Of a stretch of 64,000 bases of DNA, positions 42,875-51,856 are shown piece after piece. Both the position numbers and the translations under genes were made by a program. Source of the DNA: CAIWHR01 sp963846855 (lineage in GTDB: Bacteria; Pseudomonadota; Gammaproteobacteria; Burkholderiales; Casimicrobiaceae); NCBI GenBank assembly GCA_963846855.1, contig CAWJXK010000008.1, forward strand, positions 868,001-932,000, read 5' to 3'. The first letter of the stretch is position 1, and every line of letters starts with the position of its first letter. Under the pieces are notes generated by a model that was given only the letters and a program-made list of their open reading frames with translations, searched no databases and had not been told where the DNA came from.

Positions 42875-42901
42875 GGGCCACATGCACACCCCGGGGGTTC
42901 A

Positions 42902-43840
42902 ATGAAGAGCAAGGTCATCGTCATCACCGGCGCCACGGACCGCGTCGGTGCGGCCGCCGCCCGGCGGCTCGCGTGCGACGGACACCATGTCGTGCTCGTC
43001 GGACGATCGGCCGACAAGACCGCGGCGCTCGCGCAGGAACTTGCGACCGATCATCTCATTGCCGATTTCTCCAGGCTAGGCAACGTACGCATGCTCGCGG
43101 ATCGCCTGCTTGCGAAATACCCGCGAATCGACGTGCTCGCGAACAACGCGGGCGGCGTGTGGGATCCTGTGCGCCGTCTCTCGCCGGATGGGCACGAGAT
43201 GATGTTTCAAGTGAACTACCTTGCCGGGTTTTTGCTCACCACGCTGCTCATTCCTTGTCTGATAAAGTCGCGCGCGACGGTGATCTGCAGTTCCGGCTTC
43301 GCCCATAGATTCGGGACCGTCGACCCCTACGACCTCGAAGGCGAGGCGCGCTACAGCGCGATCAAGGCGTATTGCAGTAGCCAGCTCGCACAGATCCTGT
43401 TTGTGCGCGAGTTGTACAGGCGGTACGGACGCGGACGCGGCATCGACACCGCAGCCTTTCATCCCGGCAACATCGCGTCGGACTACGCCCGAGAGGCGAC
43501 CTCGTCGCTTCGCCGGCTCTATCACCTCTGGACCCGACATCCATGGGCAGTGACGCCCGAACACGGCGCCGACACGCTCGTGCTTCTCGCGGAAGGGCGA
43601 CCCGAAGTCGATTTCCCGTCCGGACAGTACTTCGTCAGGGGCAAGCTCGCGAAACCGAATCGGCAAGCGTACGACCGGATGCTTGCTTTTGAACTCTGGA
43701 ACCGATCCGAAGCGATGATTGACGACGGCCCCACGAGTGACCGCGATCATCGACGCACCGTGACCGCTCATTCGCAGCATACCCGCGGCGCGTTGTGGCG
43801 GCCCTCACGCAACATGGACGAATCAGTGACGTTTCGCTGA
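42902..43840 (+). CDS. SDR-family oxidoreductase homologue, active-site Lys replaced by Gln
   Basis: A 312-residue short-chain dehydrogenase of the retinol-dehydrogenase-like type. The cofactor loop is VITGATDRVGAAAARRLA, the NNAG motif is NNAGGVWDP, and the catalytic Ser lies in VICSSGFAHRFG. The YxxxK motif, normally AYxxSKLA in this branch, reads AYCSSQLAQILF, so the Tyr is kept but the Lys is Gln. NAD(P)-linked activity may be weak, altered or absent. The last ~25 residues run past the fold into low-complexity sequence and end inside a repeated promoter-like motif. The ATG at 42902 is preferred over the upstream start at 42842. Confidence 0.82.
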   Translation: MKSKVIVITGATDRVGAAAARRLACDGHHVVLVGRSADKTAALAQELATDHLIADFSRLGNVRMLADRLLAKYPRIDVLANNAGGVWDPVRRLSPDGHEMMFQVNYLAGFLLTTLLIPCLIKSRATVICSSGFAHRFGTVDPYDLEGEARYSAIKAYCSSQLAQILFVRELYRRYGRGRGIDTAAFHPGNIASDYAREATSSLRRLYHLWTRHPWAVTPEHGADTLVLLAEGRPEVDFPSGQYFVRGKLAKPNRQAYDRMLAFELWNRSEAMIDDGPTSDRDHRRTVTAHSQHTRGALWRPSRNMDESVTFR

Positions 43841-43868
43841 CAACCCGGCGTCATCTTGCGTCTAAGCT
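43828..43868 (+). promoter_or_regulatory. Two-part promoter-like motif, copy 2 (before the small-protein operon)
   Basis: Box 1 is GACGTTTCGCTGAC (43828-43841, 14/14), then 18 nt, then box 2 GTCTAAGCT (43860-43868, 6/9). The ATG at 43909 follows after 40 nt. It overlaps the last codons of the SDR gene. Confidence 0.7.
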
Positions 43869-43908
43869 TTGGTCAACGTCAACGAACCCGTCGCTACCGG
43901 CGCCCAAG

Positions 43909-44127
43909 ATGCCTTTCAACACTGATTCCAAGTACCCCACCCGCCGCGCATACGTGGTGAAGGTCCGCGGCGATGCGAAGCCCAAAGCGCTCGCCGGCCG
44001 TCTCGAGAATCTCGTCACCGGGCGGCAATGTGACTTCGCGTCCGGCGGCGAGCTGCTCGAGTCCATTGCCAGCGACCTCGAGGCGACCCCGCATGAGCGG
44101 CCGTTTAGGCCGGAAACCCATGACTGA
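43909..44127 (+). CDS. Small hypothetical protein
   Basis: A 72-residue soluble protein with no membrane segment. Protein-like composition is clear in AYVVKVRGDAKPKALAGRLE and FASGGELLESIASDL. I do not assign a named domain. It starts 40 nt after a copy of the two-part motif. Its stop overlaps the next start by 8 bp (ATGACTGA), which supports both genes and suggests an operon. Confidence 0.65.
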   Translation: MPFNTDSKYPTRRAYVVKVRGDAKPKALAGRLENLVTGRQCDFASGGELLESIASDLEATPHERPFRPETHD

Positions 44128-44455
44128 GCAACAGGACCCCCGCCTCATCGCTTGGTGGGAGGAGGGCATCGAGGAGCTCGACCGCGAGATCGGCAGATTA
44201 TGCGTGCTTTGCCGGGTACGGATTCTCGATCCCGGGATCATCGAGCGTGTGCTCAAGAAGGACGCTTCGGTGTGTGGAACATCCAATCCGATCGCTTTCG
44301 CAAAGCTGCACGACATGCTGATGTTCTATTTTGCAAATCGCCAAAAGACCGTCGCCGCCGTAGGGCAGGTTCAGACCGCGCAGATCGAGGCGCATGTCGT
44401 CGAGGAGCTGAGGAGTCGCTTCGCCGATTTGCTGGGTAAGTGGCCGCCTGCGTGA
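44120..44455 (+). CDS. Small hypothetical protein
   Basis: A 111-residue, mostly helical, acidic protein. It has two Cys in a CVLC pair (near residue 28-31) and one later (VCGTSNP), which could be redox or metal related, but no family was recognised. It overlaps the previous gene by 8 bp, and the next gene starts at the base after its stop. Hence it is the middle of a three-gene operon. Confidence 0.62.
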   Translation: MTEQQDPRLIAWWEEGIEELDREIGRLCVLCRVRILDPGIIERVLKKDASVCGTSNPIAFAKLHDMLMFYFANRQKTVAAVGQVQTAQIEAHVVEELRSRFADLLGKWPPA

Positions 44456-44914
44456 ATGAGCGCAACCATGGATAGTGCCATCGTCAGCGCAATGGCAGCC
44501 GTGCTCGGCTCGCTTGTCGGCGGCTCGGCCACCATTGGGACCGCCTGGATTACCCAGAAGACGGCCACCAAGCGCGAGCTGATTCAAAGGGAGATGCGAA
44601 AGCGCGAGACGCTTTACGCCGAATTCATCGCGGAATGCGCGAAGCTTTTCGTAGATGCGTTCACGCATACGCTGGACAAGCCCGACACATTGTTGCCCCT
44701 TTACGCGCTGACCAATCGCGTAAGGTTGTCCGCCTCCCAGGCGGTTCTCGTCGAGGCCGAACACCTGCTGAGGCGCATCACGGAGCAATACTTCGCCCGC
44801 AACCTGACGCTCGAGGAAATGCGCGAGCTCACTATTGCGGAAGGCGCCGATCCGCTCAGGTCGTTCGGCGAGGCTTGCCGGGTGGAGCTCAAGTCGCTGC
44901 GCTTGCAGATGTAG
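44456..44914 (+). CDS. Small N-terminally anchored membrane protein
   Basis: A 152-residue protein with one N-terminal membrane helix rich in small residues (AAVLGSLVGGSATIGTAWI, ~12-30). A basic stretch (TKRELIQREMRKRETLYAEF) and a helical cytoplasmic domain follow. The layout matches many small proteobacterial inner-membrane proteins of unknown role. ATG 44456 abuts the previous stop; ATG 44468 is an alternative. It is the last gene of the three-gene unit. Confidence 0.68.
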   Translation: MSATMDSAIVSAMAAVLGSLVGGSATIGTAWITQKTATKRELIQREMRKRETLYAEFIAECAKLFVDAFTHTLDKPDTLLPLYALTNRVRLSASQAVLVEAEHLLRRITEQYFARNLTLEEMRELTIAEGADPLRSFGEACRVELKSLRLQM

Positions 44915-45442
44915 TCACGGCGTTCCGTCCACAGTCCTGATTGGTGGCATCAGGGCTGAAGTGCCCTAGACGAGCCGGTCCCGCAGCTCTCCCTCGGCCG
45001 AGCGCTATGACCCCCGATCGCTGCCGGCCATGGCGACGATACGCGTCTGGAGTCGCCCCTGTGCTCCCCGGCATCGAGTGCCTCTGGCCCGCGACACCGC
45101 GACCCGGGACCAGCTGGCTTCCATCCCAGTGGCGTCGAGCTTGAGTGACGGCGGCTGCCAGCAGTCCGGCGCCAGCGACGCTCACCAATTCCCCACGGAA
45201 TGCGGATGCTTCGCTGACGACTCCTCGGACGCCCGCCGCTACGCTGGCGCCAATATCGAGTTCAGACAACGACAGCGCACCCCATGCCCCAATTCGCATC
45301 CGTTATCCAGTTGTCTTGGCCGGCCACGCTAAAGCGTTGCTGTCACATCTCGCGCGAGCCCGCACAGCTCGAGCCGGTCGGGCCGACCGCACGTCACGGC
45401 GTCAATGTGCAGGAGCACGTCCCGCCTGGCGCTCGGACATAC
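44915..45442. other. Intergenic/leader region before the RND efflux operon
   Basis: About 370 bp to the first possible start (ATG 45284) or 528 bp to the preferred start (GTG 45443). It holds one copy of the two-part motif at 45205-45245. A leftward frame at 44889-45299 has no support. No other structure was seen. Confidence 0.5.
45205..45245 (+). promoter_or_regulatory. Two-part promoter-like motif, copy 3 (before the RND operon)
   Basis: Box 1 is GATGCTTCGCTGAC (45205-45218, 12/14), followed by GACTC, 13 more nt and box 2 CGCTACGCT (45237-45245, 9/9). The first in-frame ATG of the RND outer-membrane gene (45284) is 38 nt further on. Confidence 0.72.
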
Positions 45443-46885
45443 GTGCGCGAGATTGCGACCCGACTCGCCGCGTTGCTTGCATTCGCTCTGGTCGGATGTG
45501 CCACGCCTGTCCTGCAACCCTCGCTCGACGTTCCCGGGCGATTCGTAGCCGGCCCGGCAAGCGAAAGTGAACCCGCGGTCGCGTGGTGGGACAGTTACGG
45601 TGACCCGGTGTTGTCGAACCTCGTCCGCCGCGCGGCGCACGAAAACCGCGATGTCAAGATCGCGGCCGAGCGGCTGCGCGCCGCGCGCGCCGGAGAGACG
45701 GTCAGCCGCTCGTGGCTGTTTCCGTCCGTCGGCATCGGGGGCGACGCCTTCGATCACAAGACGAATTACGACTCGATTCTCAAGAATGTCGTTCCCGAGG
45801 CGGCGAATACGAGGGCGGCGCAGATCGGCCTCGGCGTGACATGGGAAGTCGACCTCTTCGGCCGCTTGCGCGCGGGCGCCGCCGCGGCCGCAGCCGACAC
45901 GCTGGCCGTCGAAAACGGCGCGCGAGGCGTGCGTTTGCTGGTGTTGACTGACGTCGCAACCAATTACTTCACGCTCGCCGGCACGTTGCGCCAGCTTGAA
46001 ACCGTGCGTGCGATATCCGCCGCGCAAGACGAAACGCTGCGCCTCATAACGGCACGCCAAAGGGCCGGCCTCGCGACGTCGTTCGACGTCGAACGTGCGC
46101 AGACGGATGCCTCGAGGGCACGCGCGGCAATACCCCCGCTCGAGACGCTCGCAGCCGCCTCGAGGCATCGCATCGCCGTGCTCATCGGGAGCCAGGCGTT
46201 CAATGCAGCGAGCATAACGCCATCAACCGTCGAGCCAACCGTCCCGCCGGCGCGCCCGGGCCAACCTGCCGCGCTGCTGCAACGCCGGCCGGACCTGCTC
46301 GCTGCGAGCGCGCAGCTCGACGCCGCCAACGCGCGCAGGCAACAGGCGATGGCGGAGTGGTTCCCGCGGCTACTTCTGGGCGCCGTGTTCGGTCGCGAAG
46401 GCATCGACCTCAACGGCGTGGCCCTCGGGGCGGCGCGCTTCACCAACGTCGCAGCGCTCCTGGCGATGCCCATCTTCAACGCCGGGCGCACGCAGGCGAT
46501 CAACGACATCGCCGAGAGCGCACAACGCGAAGCCGTCCTGCGCTACGAAGACGCGATCGCCCGCGCACTGGAGGACGTCGAGAACACGCTCGTGGCGCTC
46601 GCCGATGAAAGGCTACGCGCGCAGGAGCTCAACAATGCCGCGGCGTCGGCCGACTCAGCGCTCGGCCGTGCGCAATCGCTGTACGACCGCGGCCAGATCG
46701 ACCTCCTTCCGCTCCTCGACGCGCAACGCGTGCGGCTGGCCGTGCGCGTCGGAGCCAACGACGCCAACACTCAATTGCTGATCGACAGCGTGCAACTGTA
46801 CAAAGCGCTCGGCGGTGGCTGGGAGGCGTTCGAGCCCGTCGCCGATCCCGCTGCGTCCGCCAACCCGAGTTCGCCTACATCATGA
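45443..46885 (+). CDS. RND efflux outer membrane lipoprotein (OprM/NodT family)
   Basis: A 480-residue outer membrane factor. The lipoprotein signal ends LLAFALVGCATP, with the acylated Cys near residue 19. Two OEP repeats follow, recognisable from AWWDSYGDPVLSNLVRRA, TWEVDLFGRLRAGAAA, RRPDLLAASAQLDAANARR and LYDRGQIDLLPLLDAQR. It forms the trimeric exit duct for the adjacent adaptor and RND pump. The frame opens at ATG 45284, but that would place 72 residues before the lipobox Cys. GTG 45443 (or GTG 45407) gives a normal signal length, whereas the promoter-like motif fits a start at 45284. The start is therefore uncertain. Confidence 0.9.
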   Translation: MREIATRLAALLAFALVGCATPVLQPSLDVPGRFVAGPASESEPAVAWWDSYGDPVLSNLVRRAAHENRDVKIAAERLRAARAGETVSRSWLFPSVGIGGDAFDHKTNYDSILKNVVPEAANTRAAQIGLGVTWEVDLFGRLRAGAAAAAADTLAVENGARGVRLLVLTDVATNYFTLAGTLRQLETVRAISAAQDETLRLITARQRAGLATSFDVERAQTDASRARAAIPPLETLAAASRHRIAVLIGSQAFNAASITPSTVEPTVPPARPGQPAALLQRRPDLLAASAQLDAANARRQQAMAEWFPRLLLGAVFGREGIDLNGVALGAARFTNVAALLAMPIFNAGRTQAINDIAESAQREAVLRYEDAIARALEDVENTLVALADERLRAQELNNAAASADSALGRAQSLYDRGQIDLLPLLDAQRVRLAVRVGANDANTQLLIDSVQLYKALGGGWEAFEPVADPAASANPSSPTS

Positions 46886-48033
46886 AACTCCATCGATCGA
46901 AACGAGGATCCATCGTGAATCCGTCTTCCGCCTCCACATTGGTTGTCGTCTCGGTGATCGCCATCGCCGGCCTGGCCGCGTGCACATCGAAGCCACCGCC
47001 TGAAGTCACTCGCGCTGTGCGCACCGCCGAGATTCGCTACGACAAGACGCAGGAAACGAACCGCTACGTCGGCACGGTGCAATCCCGCCACGAAGTCAAC
47101 GAGGCATTTCGCGTCGGCGGCAAGGTAATGCAGCGCAAGGTCGATGTCGGCCAGAAAGTGCGGGAGGGCGACGTGCTGGGGGTGCTCGATGACACCGATT
47201 ACCGGCTGGCCGAGGACGCGGCGCGGCAGCAGCTCCTCGCCGCCACGACGCAGGCGCGGCAAGCGGAATCGGATCGGCGCCGGCTCGACGCATTGAAGAG
47301 TGACGGCTCGGTGAGCCCGTCCGACGACGAGAAGGCGCAGACCGGTGCACAGACGGCTTCGGCGTCGGCCGAGGCTGAGGCGAGGAAGCTCGAGCTTGCA
47401 CGCAATCGGTTGAAATACACGGTGCTGCGCGCCTCGCAGAGCGGTGTCGTGACCGCCGTGCGCTTCGAGGTCGGACAGGTAGTGGCCGAAGGGCAACCCA
47501 TCGTCTCGATCGCCAATGAAGGCGAGCCCGAGATCGTGGCCGACGTGCCCGAGGATCATCTCGCCGAATTCAAGACGGCGCGTTACACGGCGTGGCTGGC
47601 AAGCGCACCTGAGCAAACGTTCGAGGTCGAGCTGCGAGAACTGTCCCCCCAGGCGGCAGCGCAAACGCGAACGTTTCGCGCCCGCCTGAAGCCGGTCACG
47701 CCGCGGCCGATGCCCTTGGGTGCAACCGCGACGCTGATCGTCGAACGGCAGGCCGCCGAAGGGGCGGCAGCAGTGATCCCCGCTTCGGCGATCACTCAGA
47801 ACAATGGTCAGCCGGCGGTCTGGGTCGTTCGTCGTGCAGGCACCGATCCGGTCGCCACGGTTGATCTGCAGAAGGTTGTCGTTCACGCGTATCGCAACGA
47901 CGAGGTGCTCGTGTCCGGGCCGCCGGCCGGCGAACTCGTCGTCACCGCCGGCGTGCAGAAGATGGCGCCGGGCTTGCGGGTCGCGCTTCCTGGGCTCGCG
48001 CGCAACACCGAAACGAAGCAGGCCGCCCGATGA
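46882..48033 (+). CDS. RND efflux periplasmic adaptor (membrane fusion protein)
   Basis: A 383-residue adaptor with a lipoprotein signal (VVVSVIAIAGLAACTSK). The order is typical: a barrel-sandwich half (GGKVMQRKVDVGQKVREGDVLG), a coiled-coil hairpin (~95-165, rich in Ala/Glu/Arg), the second half (LRASQSGVVTAVRFEVGQVV), then beta-barrel and membrane-proximal domains. The start ATG overlaps the outer-membrane gene stop (ATGA). GTG 46915 is an alternative that gives a shorter signal. It is part of the three-gene efflux operon. Confidence 0.93.
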   Translation: MKLHRSKRGSIVNPSSASTLVVVSVIAIAGLAACTSKPPPEVTRAVRTAEIRYDKTQETNRYVGTVQSRHEVNEAFRVGGKVMQRKVDVGQKVREGDVLGVLDDTDYRLAEDAARQQLLAATTQARQAESDRRRLDALKSDGSVSPSDDEKAQTGAQTASASAEAEARKLELARNRLKYTVLRASQSGVVTAVRFEVGQVVAEGQPIVSIANEGEPEIVADVPEDHLAEFKTARYTAWLASAPEQTFEVELRELSPQAAAQTRTFRARLKPVTPRPMPLGATATLIVERQAAEGAAAVIPASAITQNNGQPAVWVVRRAGTDPVATVDLQKVVVHAYRNDEVLVSGPPAGELVVTAGVQKMAPGLRVALPGLARNTETKQAAR

Positions 48034-51000
48034 AATCGTTCAACCTCACCGAATGGGCGCTGAACCACCGTGCCATCGTACTGTTCCTGATCCTCGCGAT
48101 CGGCATCGGCGGCGTGCTCGGCTTCACGAAGCTCGGCCAGCTCGAAGACCCGAACTTCTCGGTGCCGTCGATGACGGTGATGGTCGTCTGGCCCGGCGCC
48201 ACGGCGCAACAGGTCCAGGACGAGGTGCTCAACCGCATGGAGAAGAAGTTCGAGCAGCTCGACCATTTCGAGAAGGTCAAGACCTTTGCGCGCCAGGGCT
48301 TCGGCGGCATGACGCTCACGGTCGCCGGCGGCACCTCGCACGAGGACCAGCGCGAGGCGTGGTACCAGGCGCGCAAGAAATTCAGCGACATCAAGCTCGA
48401 GCTGCCCGAAGGCGTCATCGGCCCGATCTTCAATGACGAATACGGGGACGTCACCGGGCTGCTTTATGCCGTCAAGGGCGACGGCGTGGATCTCGCCAAT
48501 CTCTCCGACACGGCCGAGGACATCAAGCGGCGGCTGCTCAAGGTGCCGATGGTCAAGAAGGTCGACATCTATGGCAAGCAGGCGAAGAAGATCTACGTCG
48601 AGTTTTCACACGAGCGTCTTGCCGCGCTCGGCATCACGCCGCTCGCGATCGCCGAAAGCCTGCGCAGCCAGAACAGCGTGCTGGCCAGCGGCTCGATTGA
48701 CACGCACGGCGACCGCGTGCTCGTTCGAGTGAGCGGCCAGTTCTCGAGCCTCGACGACGTCCGCAATGTTCCCATTGCGGCGGGCGGGCGGCTGATCAAG
48801 CTCGGCGACTTCACGACAATCACGCGCGGATACGAAGATCCGCCCACTTACACGGTGCGCCACAACGGGCAGCAGGTGCTGATGCTCGGCATCACGATGA
48901 CCAACGACGGCAACATCGTCGACCTGGGCAAGGCGATCGAGCACGCCGTTGCCAATATCCAGACCGAGCTGCCTTATGGCGTCGAGCTCGAGCGCGTGGC
49001 CGATCAGCCGACGGTCGTCAGCGAATCCATCTGGGAATTCGAACGCTCGCTGATGGAAGCGCTCGCGATCGTGCTCGCGGTCTGTCTGTTGAGCCTCGGC
49101 TGGCGGACGGGGATCGTCGTGGGGCTCTCGGTGCCGATCGTGCTCGGAGTCGTCGCCCTGGTGATGCTCGCGATGGGATGGAACCTCGAGCGCGTATCGC
49201 TCGGCTCCCTGATCATCGCGCTCGGCCTGCTGGTGGACGACGGCATCATCGCGGTCGAGATGATGGTGGTGAAGATGGAAGAAGGCATGGACCGCCTCAA
49301 AGCGGCCGCCTTTTCGTACGCTTCGACGGCGATGCCACGGCTGACCGGGGCGCTCATCACGGTAGCCGCCTTCATGCCGATCGGCTTTTCCAAATCGACC
49401 ACCGGCGAATACGCGGGCGGCATTTTCTGGATCGTCGGCACTGCCGTGCTGTTGTCATGGGTGGTCTCGGGGATCATCACGCCCTACCTCGCCGTCAACA
49501 TGCTGCCGAAGGACTTCGGCAAGCATCACCACGGCGCCGACCCGTATGACACGCCCTTCTACCACAAGCTGCGCGGGTGGATCGACCTCGCCATCGAGCG
49601 CCGCTGGTGGGTCATCGGCATCACCGTGGCCGCACTGGCCGTCGCGATCGCCGCAAGCAGGCTCGTCCCGCAGCAGTTTTTCCCCAACAGCTCGCGGCCC
49701 GAGCTGGTGGTCGAGCTGACACTGAAGGAAGGTGCCTCCTTCGCCGCGACGACCGAGCAGGTGAAGAAGATGGAGGCCACGCTCAAGAAGGACGACGACG
49801 TTCGCTTTTACACGGCGTACACGGGCGCCGGCCAGCCGCGCTTCTATCTGTCGCTCAACCCCGAGCTGCCGAACCCGGGCTACGCGGTCTTCATCGTCAT
49901 GACGCGCGACATGGAGGCGCGTGAACGCGTGCGCTCGCGCCTGATGGCGAGCGTCGACGAGCAATTTCCGGAGGTCTGGGTCCGCGTCACGCGCCTCGAG
50001 CTCGGTCCGCCCGTCGGCTTCCCGGTGCAGTTCCGTGTCGTTGGCCCGGACACCCAGGTGGTTCGTTCGATCGCGCGTCAAGTCCAGGGGGTGGTGGCAT
50101 CGAGTCCCAAGGTGCGCGACGTGCAGCTCGACTGGAACGACCCGGTACGCACGCTGAGAGTCGATCTCGACCAGGACAAGGCGCGTGCGCTCGGCCTGGC
50201 GCCGGCCGACGTCGCCTTCGTGACCCAGACCGTGATGAACGGCGCAACGATGTCGCATCTGCGCGAGCACGAAGACCTGATTGACATCGTCGCCCGTGCG
50301 GTGCCCTCCGAGCGTCTCGATCTCGACACGCTGAAGGATGTCAATCTCTACACACGCGAAGGCACGGTCGTGCCGCTGTCGCAGGTCGCGCACGTACGGT
50401 CCGAGCTCGAAGAGCCGGTGCTGTGGCGCCGCAACCGCGACATGGCGATCACCGTGCGCGCGGACGTCAAGGACGGCGAGCAGGGCGTGTCGGTGACGCA
50501 GGAAATCCGGCCGCGGCTGAAGGACATCGAAGCGAAGCTGCCTTTCGGCTATCGAATCGATGTCGGCGGCGCGGTCGAGGAAAGCGACAAGGCCAACCGC
50601 GCGCTCATGGCGGTGTTCCCGGTGATGCTCGTCACGATCCTGACAATCCTGATGCTGCAGCTCCAGAGCTTCTCGCGCATGTTCATGGTGTTCCTGACGG
50701 CACCGCTCGGACTCATCGGCGTCGTCGCCGCGCTGCTCATTTTCCAGGCGCCGCTCGGCTTCGTCGCGATTCTCGGCGTTACCGCGCTGTGCGGGATGAT
50801 CATGCGCAACGCGGTCATCCTGGTCGACCAGGTGCAGGCGGAAATGGCCGAAGGCCGCGATCCCTGGAGTGCCGTGCTTGAGGCAGCCGTGCACCGGACT
50901 CGTCCGGTGGCGCTGACCGCGGCGGCCACCGTGCTCGCGATGATTCCGCTCACGCGCAGCGTGTTCTGGGGTCCGATGGCGATCGCAATCATGGGCGGGC

Positions 51001-51119
51001 TCACGGTGGCGACCCTGCTGACGATCTTTTTCGTGCCGGCCCTTTACGCGGCGTGGTTCAAGGTCGAGCGTGCTTCCGCGCCGAATCTGGGCTCGTCCGT
51101 GCCAGCGGTGGCGGTATGA
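48030..51119 (+). CDS. RND-family efflux pump, inner membrane transporter
   Basis: A 1029-residue proton-driven exporter of the AcrB/MexB type. The order is TM1 (LFLILAIGIGGVLGF), porter domain I, TM2-6, porter domain II and TM8-12. TM4 has LGLLVDDGIIAVEMMV with the tandem Asp of the proton relay, and the TM10 region keeps FVAILGVTALCGMIMRNAVI. The sequence resembles the less-studied branch with DHFEKVKTFARQGFGG-type porter sequence rather than classic HAE1. Substrates are unknown. It overlaps the adaptor by 4 bp. Four more genes follow in the same direction. Confidence 0.94.
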   Translation: MKSFNLTEWALNHRAIVLFLILAIGIGGVLGFTKLGQLEDPNFSVPSMTVMVVWPGATAQQVQDEVLNRMEKKFEQLDHFEKVKTFARQGFGGMTLTVAGGTSHEDQREAWYQARKKFSDIKLELPEGVIGPIFNDEYGDVTGLLYAVKGDGVDLANLSDTAEDIKRRLLKVPMVKKVDIYGKQAKKIYVEFSHERLAALGITPLAIAESLRSQNSVLASGSIDTHGDRVLVRVSGQFSSLDDVRNVPIAAGGRLIKLGDFTTITRGYEDPPTYTVRHNGQQVLMLGITMTNDGNIVDLGKAIEHAVANIQTELPYGVELERVADQPTVVSESIWEFERSLMEALAIVLAVCLLSLGWRTGIVVGLSVPIVLGVVALVMLAMGWNLERVSLGSLIIALGLLVDDGIIAVEMMVVKMEEGMDRLKAAAFSYASTAMPRLTGALITVAAFMPIGFSKSTTGEYAGGIFWIVGTAVLLSWVVSGIITPYLAVNMLPKDFGKHHHGADPYDTPFYHKLRGWIDLAIERRWWVIGITVAALAVAIAASRLVPQQFFPNSSRPELVVELTLKEGASFAATTEQVKKMEATLKKDDDVRFYTAYTGAGQPRFYLSLNPELPNPGYAVFIVMTRDMEARERVRSRLMASVDEQFPEVWVRVTRLELGPPVGFPVQFRVVGPDTQVVRSIARQVQGVVASSPKVRDVQLDWNDPVRTLRVDLDQDKARALGLAPADVAFVTQTVMNGATMSHLREHEDLIDIVARAVPSERLDLDTLKDVNLYTREGTVVPLSQVAHVRSELEEPVLWRRNRDMAITVRADVKDGEQGVSVTQEIRPRLKDIEAKLPFGYRIDVGGAVEESDKANRALMAVFPVMLVTILTILMLQLQSFSRMFMVFLTAPLGLIGVVAALLIFQAPLGFVAILGVTALCGMIMRNAVILVDQVQAEMAEGRDPWSAVLEAAVHRTRPVALTAAATVLAMIPLTRSVFWGPMAIAIMGGLTVATLLTIFFVPALYAAWFKVERASAPNLGSSVPAVAV

Positions 51120-51162
51120 GGTGCTCATGAACACCAACGCTGCGGTCCACCGAGGAGGTGAG

Positions 51163-51843
51163 ATGAACAAGCACGATTCGCTGCTCGAAGAGTTGCGCGT
51201 TCGATACGAGGCGCTGCCGAAGTCGACCGAGGACGACGGCGACGTCGAGAGCTTTCAGGCGATCGATGCACGGCTGCGCGCAGCGTTTCGCTGGCTGGAA
51301 AAGGCGATCACCTACCTCAACGGCCTAAAGCCCCCGATCGAACACCGGTTCGACCTTGGCTATGGCTACGCATTCGATTCGCCGCGGTTCGCCCATGGCT
51401 CGGTGGGATACCACGAGCGCCGCATCGTCGGCTTTCCGGTGCTTGAAGGGATCGACGTCTACTACGAGGTTTCCGCGGCGAAGCCTCTGTCGATCGAGGT
51501 GATCCCCGGCTGGATCTCGTTTGCCGAGAAGACCCTGGATGCCTTCGGGCTGCGATACACCTGCCGTCGGGTGGAAGATTCCGACGGGACGCTGCGCACG
51601 TGCATCTTTTCGGTCCCGCCCGCGATCCCGGCGCGTGTCTCGTTTCGTGTCGACTATCAGACCGGGATGGTGACCGTGGCCCTGGCAAATGTCGATCGCT
51701 TGGAGCGCGTCACGGTGGAGTTCCCGAGCACCGCGATCGAAGAACCTTTTCTCGAGGATCTCGTGCGGCTGATCCTCGGCAAGGACTCGGCATTCCTGAA
51801 GCACGCGCGACTTGCCGGGCTGCACGGTCGAGCCTCGGGCTAG
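51163..51843 (+). CDS. Hypothetical protein of the RND gene cluster
   Basis: A 226-residue soluble protein. A helical N-terminus (~1-55) is followed by a beta-rich part (FDLGYGYAFDSPRFAHGSVG, TCIFSVPPAIPARVSFRVDY). No domain was recognised. The start is decided by GAGGAGGTGAG directly before ATG 51163; ATG 51127 is in frame but has a poorer site. It lies 43 bp after the RND gene and 13 bp before the hydrolase gene, so it is probably co-transcribed. Confidence 0.7.
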   Translation: MNKHDSLLEELRVRYEALPKSTEDDGDVESFQAIDARLRAAFRWLEKAITYLNGLKPPIEHRFDLGYGYAFDSPRFAHGSVGYHERRIVGFPVLEGIDVYYEVSAAKPLSIEVIPGWISFAEKTLDAFGLRYTCRRVEDSDGTLRTCIFSVPPAIPARVSFRVDYQTGMVTVALANVDRLERVTVEFPSTAIEEPFLEDLVRLILGKDSAFLKHARLAGLHGRASG

Positions 51844-51856
51844 CAGTACGCAGCGT

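Noticed and set aside
44889..45299. A 136-codon minus-strand frame before the RND operon.
   Set aside because: No recognisable features, and it crosses motif copy 3 and the 3' end of a supported gene.
49455..51170. A 571-codon minus-strand frame opposite the RND pump gene.
   Set aside because: Composition is His/Arg/Asp-rich and shadow-like, with no recognisable fold.
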